From Campylobacterales bacterium (lineage in GTDB: Bacteria; Campylobacterota; Campylobacteria; Campylobacterales; Sulfurospirillaceae), in the NCBI GenBank assembly GCA_016930915.1, contig JAFGFU010000025.1, forward strand, positions 62,001 to 126,000: a stretch of DNA of 64,000 nt, written 5' to 3'. The notes beneath the pieces were generated by a model. That model had not been told where the DNA came from. It ran no database searches and saw nothing but the letters and a program-made list of their open reading frames with translations. Position 1 is the first letter of the stretch. Each line of letters starts with the position of its first letter. A program made the position numbers and the translations under genes. Positions 8,602 through 16,876 of this stretch are shown piece after piece.

Positions 8602-10029
8602 TTAAAGCGCAGACGTTTCTTCTTTAAAATGCTCTTTATCAAAGCCGCCACCTAAGGCTTTATACAAAGAGACACCTGAGCTTAAGAGCTCTTGTTTGAC
8701 TTGAATGAGTGCAAGTTGAGCAGAAAGGTAGTTACGTTTAGCATCTAAAAGCGCTAAATAATCCCCATATCCCGCCTCATACTGACGCTTACTCAATACA
8801 AAGACTTGTGCCATACTATCAAGATACGCTTTTTGGTGTTCAAGCTTGGTGATGAGAATATGACGGGTATTGAGCGCATCATAACTCTCTTGAAACGCTT
8901 TTTGTACCGTTTGCGCATAGCTAATCTCTGCTATCTCTTTGTTCGCTTTGGCACTCTCAACACTGGAGCTGGTTTTTCCCATGTTAAACAAAGGAGATGC
9001 CACGCTTCCACCAACGTTGTGCATGGCAGAACGTGAACTCACCAGATTGGAGAGCTGTGTGCTCTCATACCCTAAGACTCCAGAGAGGCTAATGCTGGGG
9101 AAATACGCAGAGCGTGCCACCCCAATATTGGCATTGGCTGCTTTGAGGTTCTCCTCAGCCTGTTTAATGTCAGGACGGTTGTTTAAAAGTTCTGATGGTA
9201 AATTTGATGGCACAACAATGTCGTTTGGAAGCACTCTAGGCAGACTTGTTTTAGCAAACGCTGCAATCTCTTTAGGTGATTTTCCAACTAAGACAGCCAG
9301 CGCACTTTGCTGTGTCACAATAGACTGCTCTAGGCTATCTTTATTGATTTGCGCGCTACGAAGCTCCGCTTCTTCTTGTAAAAGCGTTGCTTTGGTGATA
9401 GAGCCTGCTTTGTACTGCACAGCGTAACGCTTCAAGCCCTCTTCTCGTGCCACAATGGTTTCTTTAACAACATCAAGCTGTTCATTGAGGCTAATGAGCG
9501 TAAAGTATCCCTCCGCTACACTCGCAATTAACGCAATTTTAACCGTCTCTTTTGCCGCATATGTTGCGATTAAAGAGGATTTTGCAGAGGCTTCTGCTTC
9601 TTTGTATTTTCCCCACAAATCAAGCTCATAACTCAGCACCGCACTCAGCCCAAAATTATTATAGGTATTGTGACTTGTTGAGTTAAACGTATCCGCACTG
9701 CTACGATACTTTCTACCGCTTCCCTCCGCATCAAGACTTGGGTAGCGATTTGATGTAGCGCTTGAGAGCGTAGCACGAGCTAGTGAGATGTTTGCCATTG
9801 AGCTTTGAAGGTCATAGTTATTCGCCAATGCCTCCTCAATCAATGCACTCAGTTTTTCATCCCCATACGCCTTCCACCACTGCATCAACGAAGCGCTTGT
9901 TGACACTTCTTTTGATGCTAAATAGTGTGCAGGAAACTCACTTTTAGGAATGCTAAGTTCAGGAGAGAGTGAACATCCTCCCATCAAAAGGGCAACGATT
10001 GAGAGTGTAAGTATTTGCTTAGGCATCAT
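8602..10029 (-). CDS. RND efflux outer-membrane factor lipoprotein (NodT/OprM family)
   Basis: About 475 residues from ATG 10029, placed after AAAGGAGAGCGTC. The N-terminus has a lipoprotein signal with lipobox LLMGGC, so the mature protein is acylated and inserted in the outer membrane. The rest shows the duplicated helical/beta pattern of TolC-like channels (e.g. YDLQSSMANISLARA, LLNNRPDIKQAEENL and the final LLDAKRNYLSAQLALIQVKQ). The start overlaps the 3' end of the inner-membrane pump gene by 11 bp, so it is the last gene of the operon. It is the counterpart of CmeC in Campylobacter. Confidence 0.93.
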   Translation of the reverse strand: MMPKQILTLSIVALLMGGCSLSPELSIPKSEFPAHYLASKEVSTSASLMQWWKAYGDEKLSALIEEALANNYDLQSSMANISLARATLSSATSNRYPSLDAEGSGRKYRSSADTFNSTSHNTYNNFGLSAVLSYELDLWGKYKEAEASAKSSLIATYAAKETVKIALIASVAEGYFTLISLNEQLDVVKETIVAREEGLKRYAVQYKAGSITKATLLQEEAELRSAQINKDSLEQSIVTQQSALAVLVGKSPKEIAAFAKTSLPRVLPNDIVVPSNLPSELLNNRPDIKQAEENLKAANANIGVARSAYFPSISLSGVLGYESTQLSNLVSSRSAMHNVGGSVASPLFNMGKTSSSVESAKANKEIAEISYAQTVQKAFQESYDALNTRHILITKLEHQKAYLDSMAQVFVLSKRQYEAGYGDYLALLDAKRNYLSAQLALIQVKQELLSSGVSLYKALGGGFDKEHFKEETSAL

Positions 10030-13000
10030 GACGCTCTCCTTTTTTTGAAAATTTTGCATTAAGTTGTGCTAACCAGTTGTAAAAGAGTGGAATAAAGAAA
10101 ATCGCAATAGTCGTTGCCGCAATCATTCCACCAATAACACCCGTACCAATCGCATGACGGCTTCCTGCGCCCGCACCAGAGCTTAAAGCCAAAGGTAAAA
10201 CACCAATGGTAAAGGCAAGAGATGTCATAACGATGGGGCGAAAACGCAATCGTGCCGCTTCTAGGGTTGCATCAAAAATCGACTTGCCTCTCTCTTGCGC
10301 TTGCATCGCAAACTCCACAATTAAGATGGCATTTTTAGCTGAAAGACCAATCAAGACTAAAAGACCAATTTGGAAATAGATGTCATTGCTAAGCCCTCGT
10401 AAATAGACCGCCATAATCGCTCCAAACACCGCAAAAGGTACTGCGGTGACAACGGCGAGTGGCATAAGCCATCTCTCATACTGTGCTGCAAGAATTAAGA
10501 AGATAAAGACAATACCAAAAAGGAAGGCTTGGGAGCCACTGCCTGACATCGCTTTTTCTTGATAAGAAGTTCCCGCCCACGCTGTAGCATAGCCCTCAGG
10601 TGCGATTTCTTTCACCACTTCTTCAATGGCTCTAAGTGCATCACCTGAGGTATACCCCGGTTTTGGCTCACCCTCGATTTTCGCTGCTGCAAAGACGTTA
10701 AAACGCTCAATGACATCGCCACCCACGCTTCGCTCATAACTGACCAATGAACTTAAAGGAATGAGTTTACCTGTGCTTGATTTGACAAAGACATGTTTTA
10801 AATCCTCAGGTTTCTCTCTAAAATCAGCCTCAGACTGCACGTTGACCTGATAGGTTCTACCAAAAAGGTTAAAGTCATTGACATAGTAAGCCCCGAAGGT
10901 TGCTTGCATCGTTTTAAACGCTTCATCGATGGAAACACCCAAAGCTTTCGCTTTTTCTCTATCCAGATTCACTTTATACTGAGGAATTTTCATATTGAGT
11001 GAATTTCGCACCATAGAGAGTTCAGGTCTTTGGTTCGCTTTAGCAACAATTTGATCAGCAATAGCACCTAGAGCCTCAAGGGAACCGCCTGTTCTATCTT
11101 GCAAATACATCTCAAAACCGCCTGAGATACTAAGACCCATAATCGGTGGTGGATTGAGTGCAAAAATCGTCGCATCAGAAACACCAAACAACGCACCATT
11201 GAGTGCGCCACTAATGGCTTCTGAATGCTGATTGGGAGCTTTACGCTCACTCCAATCTTTAAGTGGCAAAAAGGTTGTTGCTGCATTGGTTTTTGCCGCA
11301 CCGCTTAAAAGGTCAAAACCTGAGATAGAGATATTATAAGCGATTTCTGGCATTTTGTTGGTAATATCACTAACCTGTGCACTCACCGCTTGGGTACGAT
11401 GCAATGAAGAAGCAGGAGGCAGAGCCGTGACTGCGATTAGGTAGCCTTTATCTTCCATAGGAACAAGAGAACTTGGCACTTTTTGAAAAAGCCCATAGGT
11501 CATTCCCATCAATGCCGCAAAAACAATGAGGCTAATGACTCCATGACGCACCACTAAACTTACCCCACTCGTGAACCAGTTGGTTGAGGCATCAAAAAAT
11601 TCATTAAATTTTCTAACAAACCAAAACGGTTTTGGCTCTTTTTTCGTGAGGAAAATCGCACACAAAGCAGGAGTCAGTGTTAAAGCCACCATACCTGAGA
11701 TAATAACCGAGATAACAATGGTAATGGCAAATTGTTGATACATTTGCCCCGTAAAGCCACCCATAAAAGAGACAGGAATAAACACCGCACACAACACTAA
11801 AACAATCGCCACAACAGGACCTGTAACCTCTTGCATCGCTTTAATGGTCGCATCTTTAACACTGATCTCTTTTTCAGAGTGTAAAATCCTCTCAACGTTC
11901 TCAATAACAATAATCGCATCATCTACGACGATACCAATCGCAAGAACAAGTCCAAAAAGGGTGAGAAGGTTAATCGAAAAGCCTAAGGCATACATTCCCG
12001 CAAAGGTTCCAATGATGGAGACAGGAATCGCCAAAACGGGGATAATGGTCGCTCGCATATTTTGCAAAAACAGATAAACAATGGCAATAACGAGTAAAAG
12101 TGCTTCAATGAAAGTTTTTACCACTTCATTCACCGAAATCTGAATAAATTTTGTCGTATCGTAAGGGGTGCGATACTCCATATTTTCAGGGAAGGATTTA
12201 GAGAGTTTTTCCATCGCCTCATCAACACGTTTTGCCGTATCTAATGCATTCGCACCTGATTGGAGATAAATACCAATCGGCACCATCGTTTGACCGTTCA
12301 AGGTTGAAGTGATATCGTAGGATTCTGCTCCTAATTCAAGTCGTGCCACATCCTTTAAGCGAAGGGTCGAGCCATCTTTGTTTGATTTTAAAATAATCTT
12401 TTCAAACTCTTCAACCTTATCAAAACGTCCTTGTGTGGTCACGGTGAAAGTGTACGCTTGAGACGTTTTAGAAGGCGACTGGTTAAACCTGCCCGTTGCA
12501 AACTGCGCATTTTGCTCAGAAATGGCATCAATGACATCGGTAGGGGTAAGATTGTATTTTGCCAGCTGATCGGGTTTCATCCAAACACGCATAGAGTAGT
12601 TTTGATTGCCAAATAACGAGGCATTTCCCACACCCTCAACCCTTTTTAACTCATCAATAACGTTAATAAGGGCATAGTTTGCCATATAAATTTCATCATA
12701 ACTGTTGTTGGGTGAAATAATCGAGATAACTTTTAAAATGGTCGAAGACTGCTTGGTCACCGTAACACCTTGCGCTTGCACTTCAGAAGGAAGTTTATTA
12801 AGCGCTGCTTGGACACGGTTATTGACGTTAATCGTCGCTTGGTCTGGGTCGGTTCCAATTTTAAAGTAAACATTGATGCTTAATGAGCCTGTTGAAGAAG
12901 CGGTTGAAGACATATAAATCATATCTTCCACACCGTTTATTTGTTGCTCTAAAGGGGCTGCAACGGTTTTAGAAATCGTCTCAGCACTCGCACCCGCATA

Positions 13001-13147
13001 GGTCGCCTCAACGCTGACTTGAGGAGGAGTCACCTCAGGATACTCCTCAATGGGTAGTGCTCTAATACTCATCAAACCCGCAATAATCACAACAATCGAA
13101 AGGACGGTCGCAAAAATGGGTCGATTGATAAAGAATTTTGAAAACAT
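10019..13147 (-). CDS. RND efflux transporter, HAE1 family (AcrB/CmeB-like)
   Basis: This 1042-residue protein has the full-length hydrophobe/amphiphile efflux-1 architecture: a first helix at the N-terminus, two large periplasmic loops, and six-helix bundles around residues 340-560 and 870-1030. GIVVDDAIIVIENVERI contains the Asp pair of the proton relay on helix 4, and AILIVEFAMQ is the helix 10 counterpart. It would extrude drugs, detergents or bile-like compounds driven by protons, docked to the fusion protein and outer-membrane factor encoded on either side. Start ATG after AAAGGAATAACGT. No repeat palindrome falls inside this gene. Confidence 0.96.
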   Translation of the reverse strand: MFSKFFINRPIFATVLSIVVIIAGLMSIRALPIEEYPEVTPPQVSVEATYAGASAETISKTVAAPLEQQINGVEDMIYMSSTASSTGSLSINVYFKIGTDPDQATINVNNRVQAALNKLPSEVQAQGVTVTKQSSTILKVISIISPNNSYDEIYMANYALINVIDELKRVEGVGNASLFGNQNYSMRVWMKPDQLAKYNLTPTDVIDAISEQNAQFATGRFNQSPSKTSQAYTFTVTTQGRFDKVEEFEKIILKSNKDGSTLRLKDVARLELGAESYDITSTLNGQTMVPIGIYLQSGANALDTAKRVDEAMEKLSKSFPENMEYRTPYDTTKFIQISVNEVVKTFIEALLLVIAIVYLFLQNMRATIIPVLAIPVSIIGTFAGMYALGFSINLLTLFGLVLAIGIVVDDAIIVIENVERILHSEKEISVKDATIKAMQEVTGPVVAIVLVLCAVFIPVSFMGGFTGQMYQQFAITIVISVIISGMVALTLTPALCAIFLTKKEPKPFWFVRKFNEFFDASTNWFTSGVSLVVRHGVISLIVFAALMGMTYGLFQKVPSSLVPMEDKGYLIAVTALPPASSLHRTQAVSAQVSDITNKMPEIAYNISISGFDLLSGAAKTNAATTFLPLKDWSERKAPNQHSEAISGALNGALFGVSDATIFALNPPPIMGLSISGGFEMYLQDRTGGSLEALGAIADQIVAKANQRPELSMVRNSLNMKIPQYKVNLDREKAKALGVSIDEAFKTMQATFGAYYVNDFNLFGRTYQVNVQSEADFREKPEDLKHVFVKSSTGKLIPLSSLVSYERSVGGDVIERFNVFAAAKIEGEPKPGYTSGDALRAIEEVVKEIAPEGYATAWAGTSYQEKAMSGSGSQAFLFGIVFIFLILAAQYERWLMPLAVVTAVPFAVFGAIMAVYLRGLSNDIYFQIGLLVLIGLSAKNAILIVEFAMQAQERGKSIFDATLEAARLRFRPIVMTSLAFTIGVLPLALSSGAGAGSRHAIGTGVIGGMIAATTIAIFFIPLFYNWLAQLNAKFSKKGERHDA

Positions 13148-13150
13148 ACG

Positions 13151-14302
13151 TTATTCCTTTGTTTGGGCAAGAACGATGGCAGAACCAGGGCGAAGTTTGG
13201 TGAGATTGTTGGTAATGACCACATCATTTACATGTAAACCATTTTCAATGATATAGCTCTCATTATGCACAGACCCTGCTCTTACAGGTACTTTGGTTGC
13301 TTTTCCCTCTTTAGCAACATAAACATACGCACCCGTAGCATCTTGTAAAAGTGCCTTTTGCGGGATACTCAGTGCATCTTTATAAACTAAACCACCCACA
13401 TTGACACGCACAAAAAGTCCAGGAATCAACAGGTGATTTGGATTGGCAAATGTTGCTCTGGCCTTAATGGTTGAAGTCTCAGCATCAACATAACTGTCTA
13501 AAAAGTCTAGAGTTCCTGCTTTTTCATACAAAGTTCCATCTGGCGTGCTAATCTGTACAGGTAACTTCGCCTTAGCGATGCTGTTCCACTGCCCTTCATT
13601 CATGGTGTAACGTTTTTTCAAGAGTTCAATGTCTGGCAAAGAAAACTCAACATAAATAGGGTCCATTTGGGTAATGGTCGTTAGGTTTAGATTCTCACTG
13701 CTTGAACCCACATAACTTCCTATATCTTGGGTATTAAGGCTGGTTAAACCTGAAATAGGAGCTTTGACCGCCGTATATCCCAAATCAATCTGTGCTTTTT
13801 TCAACGTAGCTTGTGAAGCTTTTAAAGATGCCTGAGCGGATTCGTACGCAGAGAGTGCGCTGTCTCGCTCTTTTTGGCTGATAGCATCTTGTTCAAACAA
13901 AACTTTAATGCGCTCCCAATCACGTGTTGCTTGTTTGAGTGTTGCTTCTTTCACGCCAACATCTGCAAGGGCTTCTTGCACTAAAGCCTCGTAGCGATTA
14001 GAGTCAATCTGATACAAACTCTCCCCAGCCTTTACAAAGTTGCCCTCCACAAATGACTTCTTCTCCAAAATCCCACTCACCCGTGCAACTACATTAACCT
14101 GTTGCATACTTTTTACTTTTGCAGGATACTCTAAACTCACAGGAATATTTTCTGCTTTTACCGTGTAGGTTGTTACATGTAAAGGAGGCATTGCTCCCAT
14201 TCCTCCTGCATGTACATCTTTTTTTTCACCACTGCACCCTAGCAAAACAAAAGCCCCTAAACTCAGAGCTAATGCGTAGTGTAACGCTTCTTTTTTATTC
14301 AT
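13151..14302 (-). CDS. RND efflux periplasmic adaptor (AcrA/CmeA-like membrane fusion protein)
   Basis: This 383-residue lipoprotein has lipobox VLLGC, so it is anchored in the inner membrane. It contains a barrel-sandwich/lipoyl half (VARVSGILEKKSFVEGNFVKAGE), an alpha-hairpin coiled coil around residues 110-170, the second half (YTAVKAPISGLTS) and a C-terminal beta domain. It links the pump to the outer-membrane channel. It is the first gene of the three-gene operon. Two repeat copies are in frame (13227, encoding LHVN; 14173, encoding LHVT). GGAGTAAATAG precedes the ATG. Confidence 0.94.
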   Translation of the reverse strand: MNKKEALHYALALSLGAFVLLGCSGEKKDVHAGGMGAMPPLHVTTYTVKAENIPVSLEYPAKVKSMQQVNVVARVSGILEKKSFVEGNFVKAGESLYQIDSNRYEALVQEALADVGVKEATLKQATRDWERIKVLFEQDAISQKERDSALSAYESAQASLKASQATLKKAQIDLGYTAVKAPISGLTSLNTQDIGSYVGSSSENLNLTTITQMDPIYVEFSLPDIELLKKRYTMNEGQWNSIAKAKLPVQISTPDGTLYEKAGTLDFLDSYVDAETSTIKARATFANPNHLLIPGLFVRVNVGGLVYKDALSIPQKALLQDATGAYVYVAKEGKATKVPVRAGSVHNESYIIENGLHVNDVVITNNLTKLRPGSAIVLAQTKE

Positions 14303-14323
14303 CTATTTACTCCATTTAAATTG

Positions 14324-14339
14324 TGTAATGTACATTACA
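14324..14339. promoter_or_regulatory. Candidate TetR operator TGTAATGTACATTACA
   Basis: A perfect 16-bp palindrome 22 bp upstream of the fusion-protein start and 50 bp beyond the TetR-family gene, where an efflux repressor is expected to bind. The downstream ATTACATTACAT partly repeats the half-site. It differs from the window-wide repeat (centre TGTACA rather than ACATGT). Confidence 0.6.
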
Positions 14340-14389
14340 TTACATATTTTGGGCGAATTATAATCCCAAAATGTAAATAAGTCAAGCAT

Positions 14390-15052
14390 TTACGCCTCTT
14401 TTGAAACGCCAAGCCCACGACAAAAAATGGTGACAATCTGTTTCAAAGCCTTTATGCGGAGCTCTTCAGAAATGTCCGTTTCCACACCTAAAATACGAGG
14501 AAACATAAAAGGCTCTTCCAGTGAGCTTAAAAATTGATGCGCACAAAGCGTTGTATCTTCTACCTCGATTCTACCACACCTCTTTTCATGCTCCAAATAT
14601 TCAGCGACCATCGTGACAGGACGCATCATAACATGCAAAAACTTTTCATTAATAGACTTCGTCTCTTCAAGATACCCTAAAGAAGCTGCTAGTCGATTAA
14701 ATAAAATAGCATCATCTTCCACTAAGATATCCAAATACGATTTGCCAATCATCATTAAAAACGCTTCCAAACGCCCTTCATAGTTTGCACTTTGTCTGCC
14801 CCACTCACCAAAAAGCTCTTCAGATTTTTGCTCTAAAACATAAATCAGCAGTTGCGATTTATTGCCAAAATGCTTATACAAGGTCGACAAAGAACCACCT
14901 GATTCTTTGACAATATCGTTCATACTGACATTTTCATAGCCTTTATCTAAAAAAAGTCTATGTGCTACATCAACAATTTTTGCACACCGTGATTCAGCTT
15001 TACCACTGAGATGTTTAAAAAAGTTACTGATGCAACAGTTATGGTCTTTCAT
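14390..15052 (-). CDS. TetR-family transcriptional regulator
   Basis: This 220-residue protein has an N-terminal helix-turn-helix (RLFLDKGYENVSMNDIVKES, then GGSLSTLYKHFGNKSQLL) and a helical ligand/dimer domain with a TetR_C-like middle. It opens with two Cys close together (HNCCISN), which could in principle sense oxidants or metals; that is speculation. It sits directly upstream of the RND operon on the same strand, with a perfect palindrome in the gap, so it probably represses the pump as CmeR and AcrR do. GGAGGTGCATTGCT precedes its ATG. Confidence 0.88.
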   Translation of the reverse strand: MKDHNCCISNFFKHLSGKAESRCAKIVDVAHRLFLDKGYENVSMNDIVKESGGSLSTLYKHFGNKSQLLIYVLEQKSEELFGEWGRQSANYEGRLEAFLMMIGKSYLDILVEDDAILFNRLAASLGYLEETKSINEKFLHVMMRPVTMVAEYLEHEKRCGRIEVEDTTLCAHQFLSSLEEPFMFPRILGVETDISEELRIKALKQIVTIFCRGLGVSKEA

Positions 15053-15159
15053 AGCAATGCACCTCCTACAATTTTTTTGCCATTATACAACAAATCCATT
15101 TTTACACTTTTTGCTTCTTAAAAACTGTTTTTACTAAGGATTTTTGTTATATGATTACC

Positions 15160-15170
15160 TTACATGTAAA
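15160..15170. repeat. TTACATGTAAA palindrome copy upstream of motA
   Basis: Core palindrome in the 180-bp gap between the divergent tetR-type gene and motA, preceded by C instead of T. Confidence 0.85.
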
Positions 15171-15232
15171 CTTTTTTACATTTTAACCGATAGTGCTTGA
15201 AACTGTTTAAATATTATTTTGGAGCTACCTTT

Positions 15233-16009
15233 ATGGACTTAACTGTCATCTTAGGCATGGTCATTTCAATTACATCCATTGCCATTGGCGATATTATGGA
15301 GGGTGGCAATCCTCTGCATGTTCTTCATATTACTTCTTTTATTATTGTTGTCCCCACAGCGATGGCTTCAGCCATGACAGGTACACACCCTGAGTATGTT
15401 CGTGCCGCATTTAAAGAGATTAAATTGGTTTTCAAAAAATCCCCCGTTGATTTACACGCACGTATTAAACAGATCATTGATCTAGCGGTTATCGCACGTC
15501 GTGATGGCATTTTGGCACTTGAAACCCATGCAAACGCTATGGACGACGAGTTCTTTAAAAAAGGACTTAGTATGGCGGTTGATGGCACAGAAGCCCATGA
15601 AATTGAAGAGACCTTAGAGATCATGCTCGAAGAGACAGAAGAGTATTACCATGGTGCGGCGCACTATTGGCTACTGGCTGGTGAATCATGTCCTGTTATC
15701 GGTTTAATTGGTGCGGTTTTAGGTCTGATTCTTGCCCTTCAAAAACTCGATAACCCAGCAGAGATGGCAGCAGGTATTGCGGGTGCGTTTACGGCAACCG
15801 TTACAGGTATTGCGGGGGCGTATATTTTTATGGGACCTTGGGGAAATAAACTCAAAGCAAAATCTCATGATTTTATTAAAGAGAAAAAAGTTATTTTGGC
15901 AGGTATTTTAGGTATTTCACATGGTGATAATCCTCGTATGTTGGAGACAAAACTTCTAAACTACCTCTCTCCACTTGAAGAGAAGAAAAGCCAATTCGAT
16001 AAAGCCTAA
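15233..16009 (+). CDS. motA: Flagellar motor stator protein MotA
   Basis: Start moved to ATG 15233 (MDLTVILGMVISITSIAIG), since the ORF-track TTG at 15197 adds residues lacking family support. 258 residues, normal for MotA. Four membrane segments are visible: two near the start and two late (CPVIGLIGAVLGLILAL and GIAGAFTATVTGIAGAYIFM). A charged cytoplasmic loop between them is the region that contacts the rotor in this family. The late helices carry the Pro and small residues typical of the proton path. It forms the torque-generating ion channel with MotB, encoded 9 bp downstream. Confidence 0.95.
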   Translation: MDLTVILGMVISITSIAIGDIMEGGNPLHVLHITSFIIVVPTAMASAMTGTHPEYVRAAFKEIKLVFKKSPVDLHARIKQIIDLAVIARRDGILALETHANAMDDEFFKKGLSMAVDGTEAHEIEETLEIMLEETEEYYHGAAHYWLLAGESCPVIGLIGAVLGLILALQKLDNPAEMAAGIAGAFTATVTGIAGAYIFMGPWGNKLKAKSHDFIKEKKVILAGILGISHGDNPRMLETKLLNYLSPLEEKKSQFDKA

Positions 16010-16018
16010 GGAACATTT

Positions 16019-16819
16019 GTGGGTAAAAAAAAGTGTAAAAAAACAGAGTGCCCAGCAGGTGAAAAATGGGCAGTACCTTATGCTGACTTCCTAAGCCTCC
16101 TTCTGGCTCTTTTTATTGCACTTTACGCACTTGCATCGGTCAATACAGAGAAAATGAAAGCACTCAAAGAAGAGTTTGTTAAAATTTATGATTACAGTGC
16201 TAAACCTGAAGAAGCTACTCCTGTTATGAATCTCAATGTTAAATCAGGCGACGCGGGAAAAGAAAAAGATAAAGAAAAAGGTAATGTAGGTGGTATGACT
16301 GCGCAACTTGAAGAGATTGCAAGAATGGCGCAAATGATTGAAAAAATGAATATGGGAGAAGGATCTCTTGATCAAAAAATTGATGGAGCAATCTTTAAAC
16401 TCCCCACAAAAATGCTTTTTGCGCCAGGTTCTGCGGAGATTACCAACAGTGATTCGATGCTCTTTTTAAAGCGCATTTCCGATATTATTACCATGCTTCC
16501 TCAAAATGTAGATGTTGTCGTTAAAGGCTTTACTGACACCACACCTCCACCTCGTGGCTCAAGATATCAAGACAACTTAGAGCTTTCAAGTGCTCGTGCG
16601 AATGCGGTCATTCGTGTTTTAATTCGTAATGGCATTGCTAAAGAGCGTTTAAGTTCAGCAGGATATGGCGATACCAAAGCGATTGCAAGTAACGACACCG
16701 ATGAAGGACGTGAAAAAAACAGCCGTGTCGAATTTACCATGCGTATTTCAGGGCCAAGCAATGCCGCTAAAAAATCTATCTTAGATACCCTCAACACCTT
16801 AAATAAACAGGGTGAATGA
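16019..16819 (+). CDS. motB: Flagellar motor stator protein MotB
   Basis: This 266-residue protein starts at GTG after AAGGAACATT. Near residue 25 the single membrane helix PYADFLSLLLALFIALYAL contains the Asp that carries protons through the stator. A linker rich in Lys, Glu and Gly follows, then an OmpA-like peptidoglycan-binding domain (FAPGSAEITNS, VVKGFTDTTPP, LSSARANAVIRVLI, NSRVEFTMR) that fixes the stator to the cell wall. Encoded immediately after motA and closed by a 9-bp hairpin terminator. Confidence 0.95.
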   Translation: MGKKKCKKTECPAGEKWAVPYADFLSLLLALFIALYALASVNTEKMKALKEEFVKIYDYSAKPEEATPVMNLNVKSGDAGKEKDKEKGNVGGMTAQLEEIARMAQMIEKMNMGEGSLDQKIDGAIFKLPTKMLFAPGSAEITNSDSMLFLKRISDIITMLPQNVDVVVKGFTDTTPPPRGSRYQDNLELSSARANAVIRVLIRNGIAKERLSSAGYGDTKAIASNDTDEGREKNSRVEFTMRISGPSNAAKKSILDTLNTLNKQGE

Positions 16820-16825
16820 GTCTAT

Positions 16826-16848
16826 TTTAGGCTTCAACGAAGCCTAAA
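16826..16848 (+). terminator. motAB terminator hairpin
   Basis: A 9-bp perfect stem TTTAGGCTT/AAGCCTAAA with loop CAACG, 7 bp after the motB stop. A palindrome copy follows 6 bp later. Confidence 0.7.
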
Positions 16849-16853
16849 TCACT

Positions 16854-16865
16854 TTTACATGTAAA
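16854..16865. repeat. TTTACATGTAAA palindrome, intergenic copy
   Basis: Perfect 12-mer between the motAB hairpin and the ABC-F gene. Its GTAAAGAG end lies at Shine-Dalgarno distance from the ABC-F ATG. Confidence 0.9.
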
Positions 16866-16876
16866 GAGCTTTTTGT

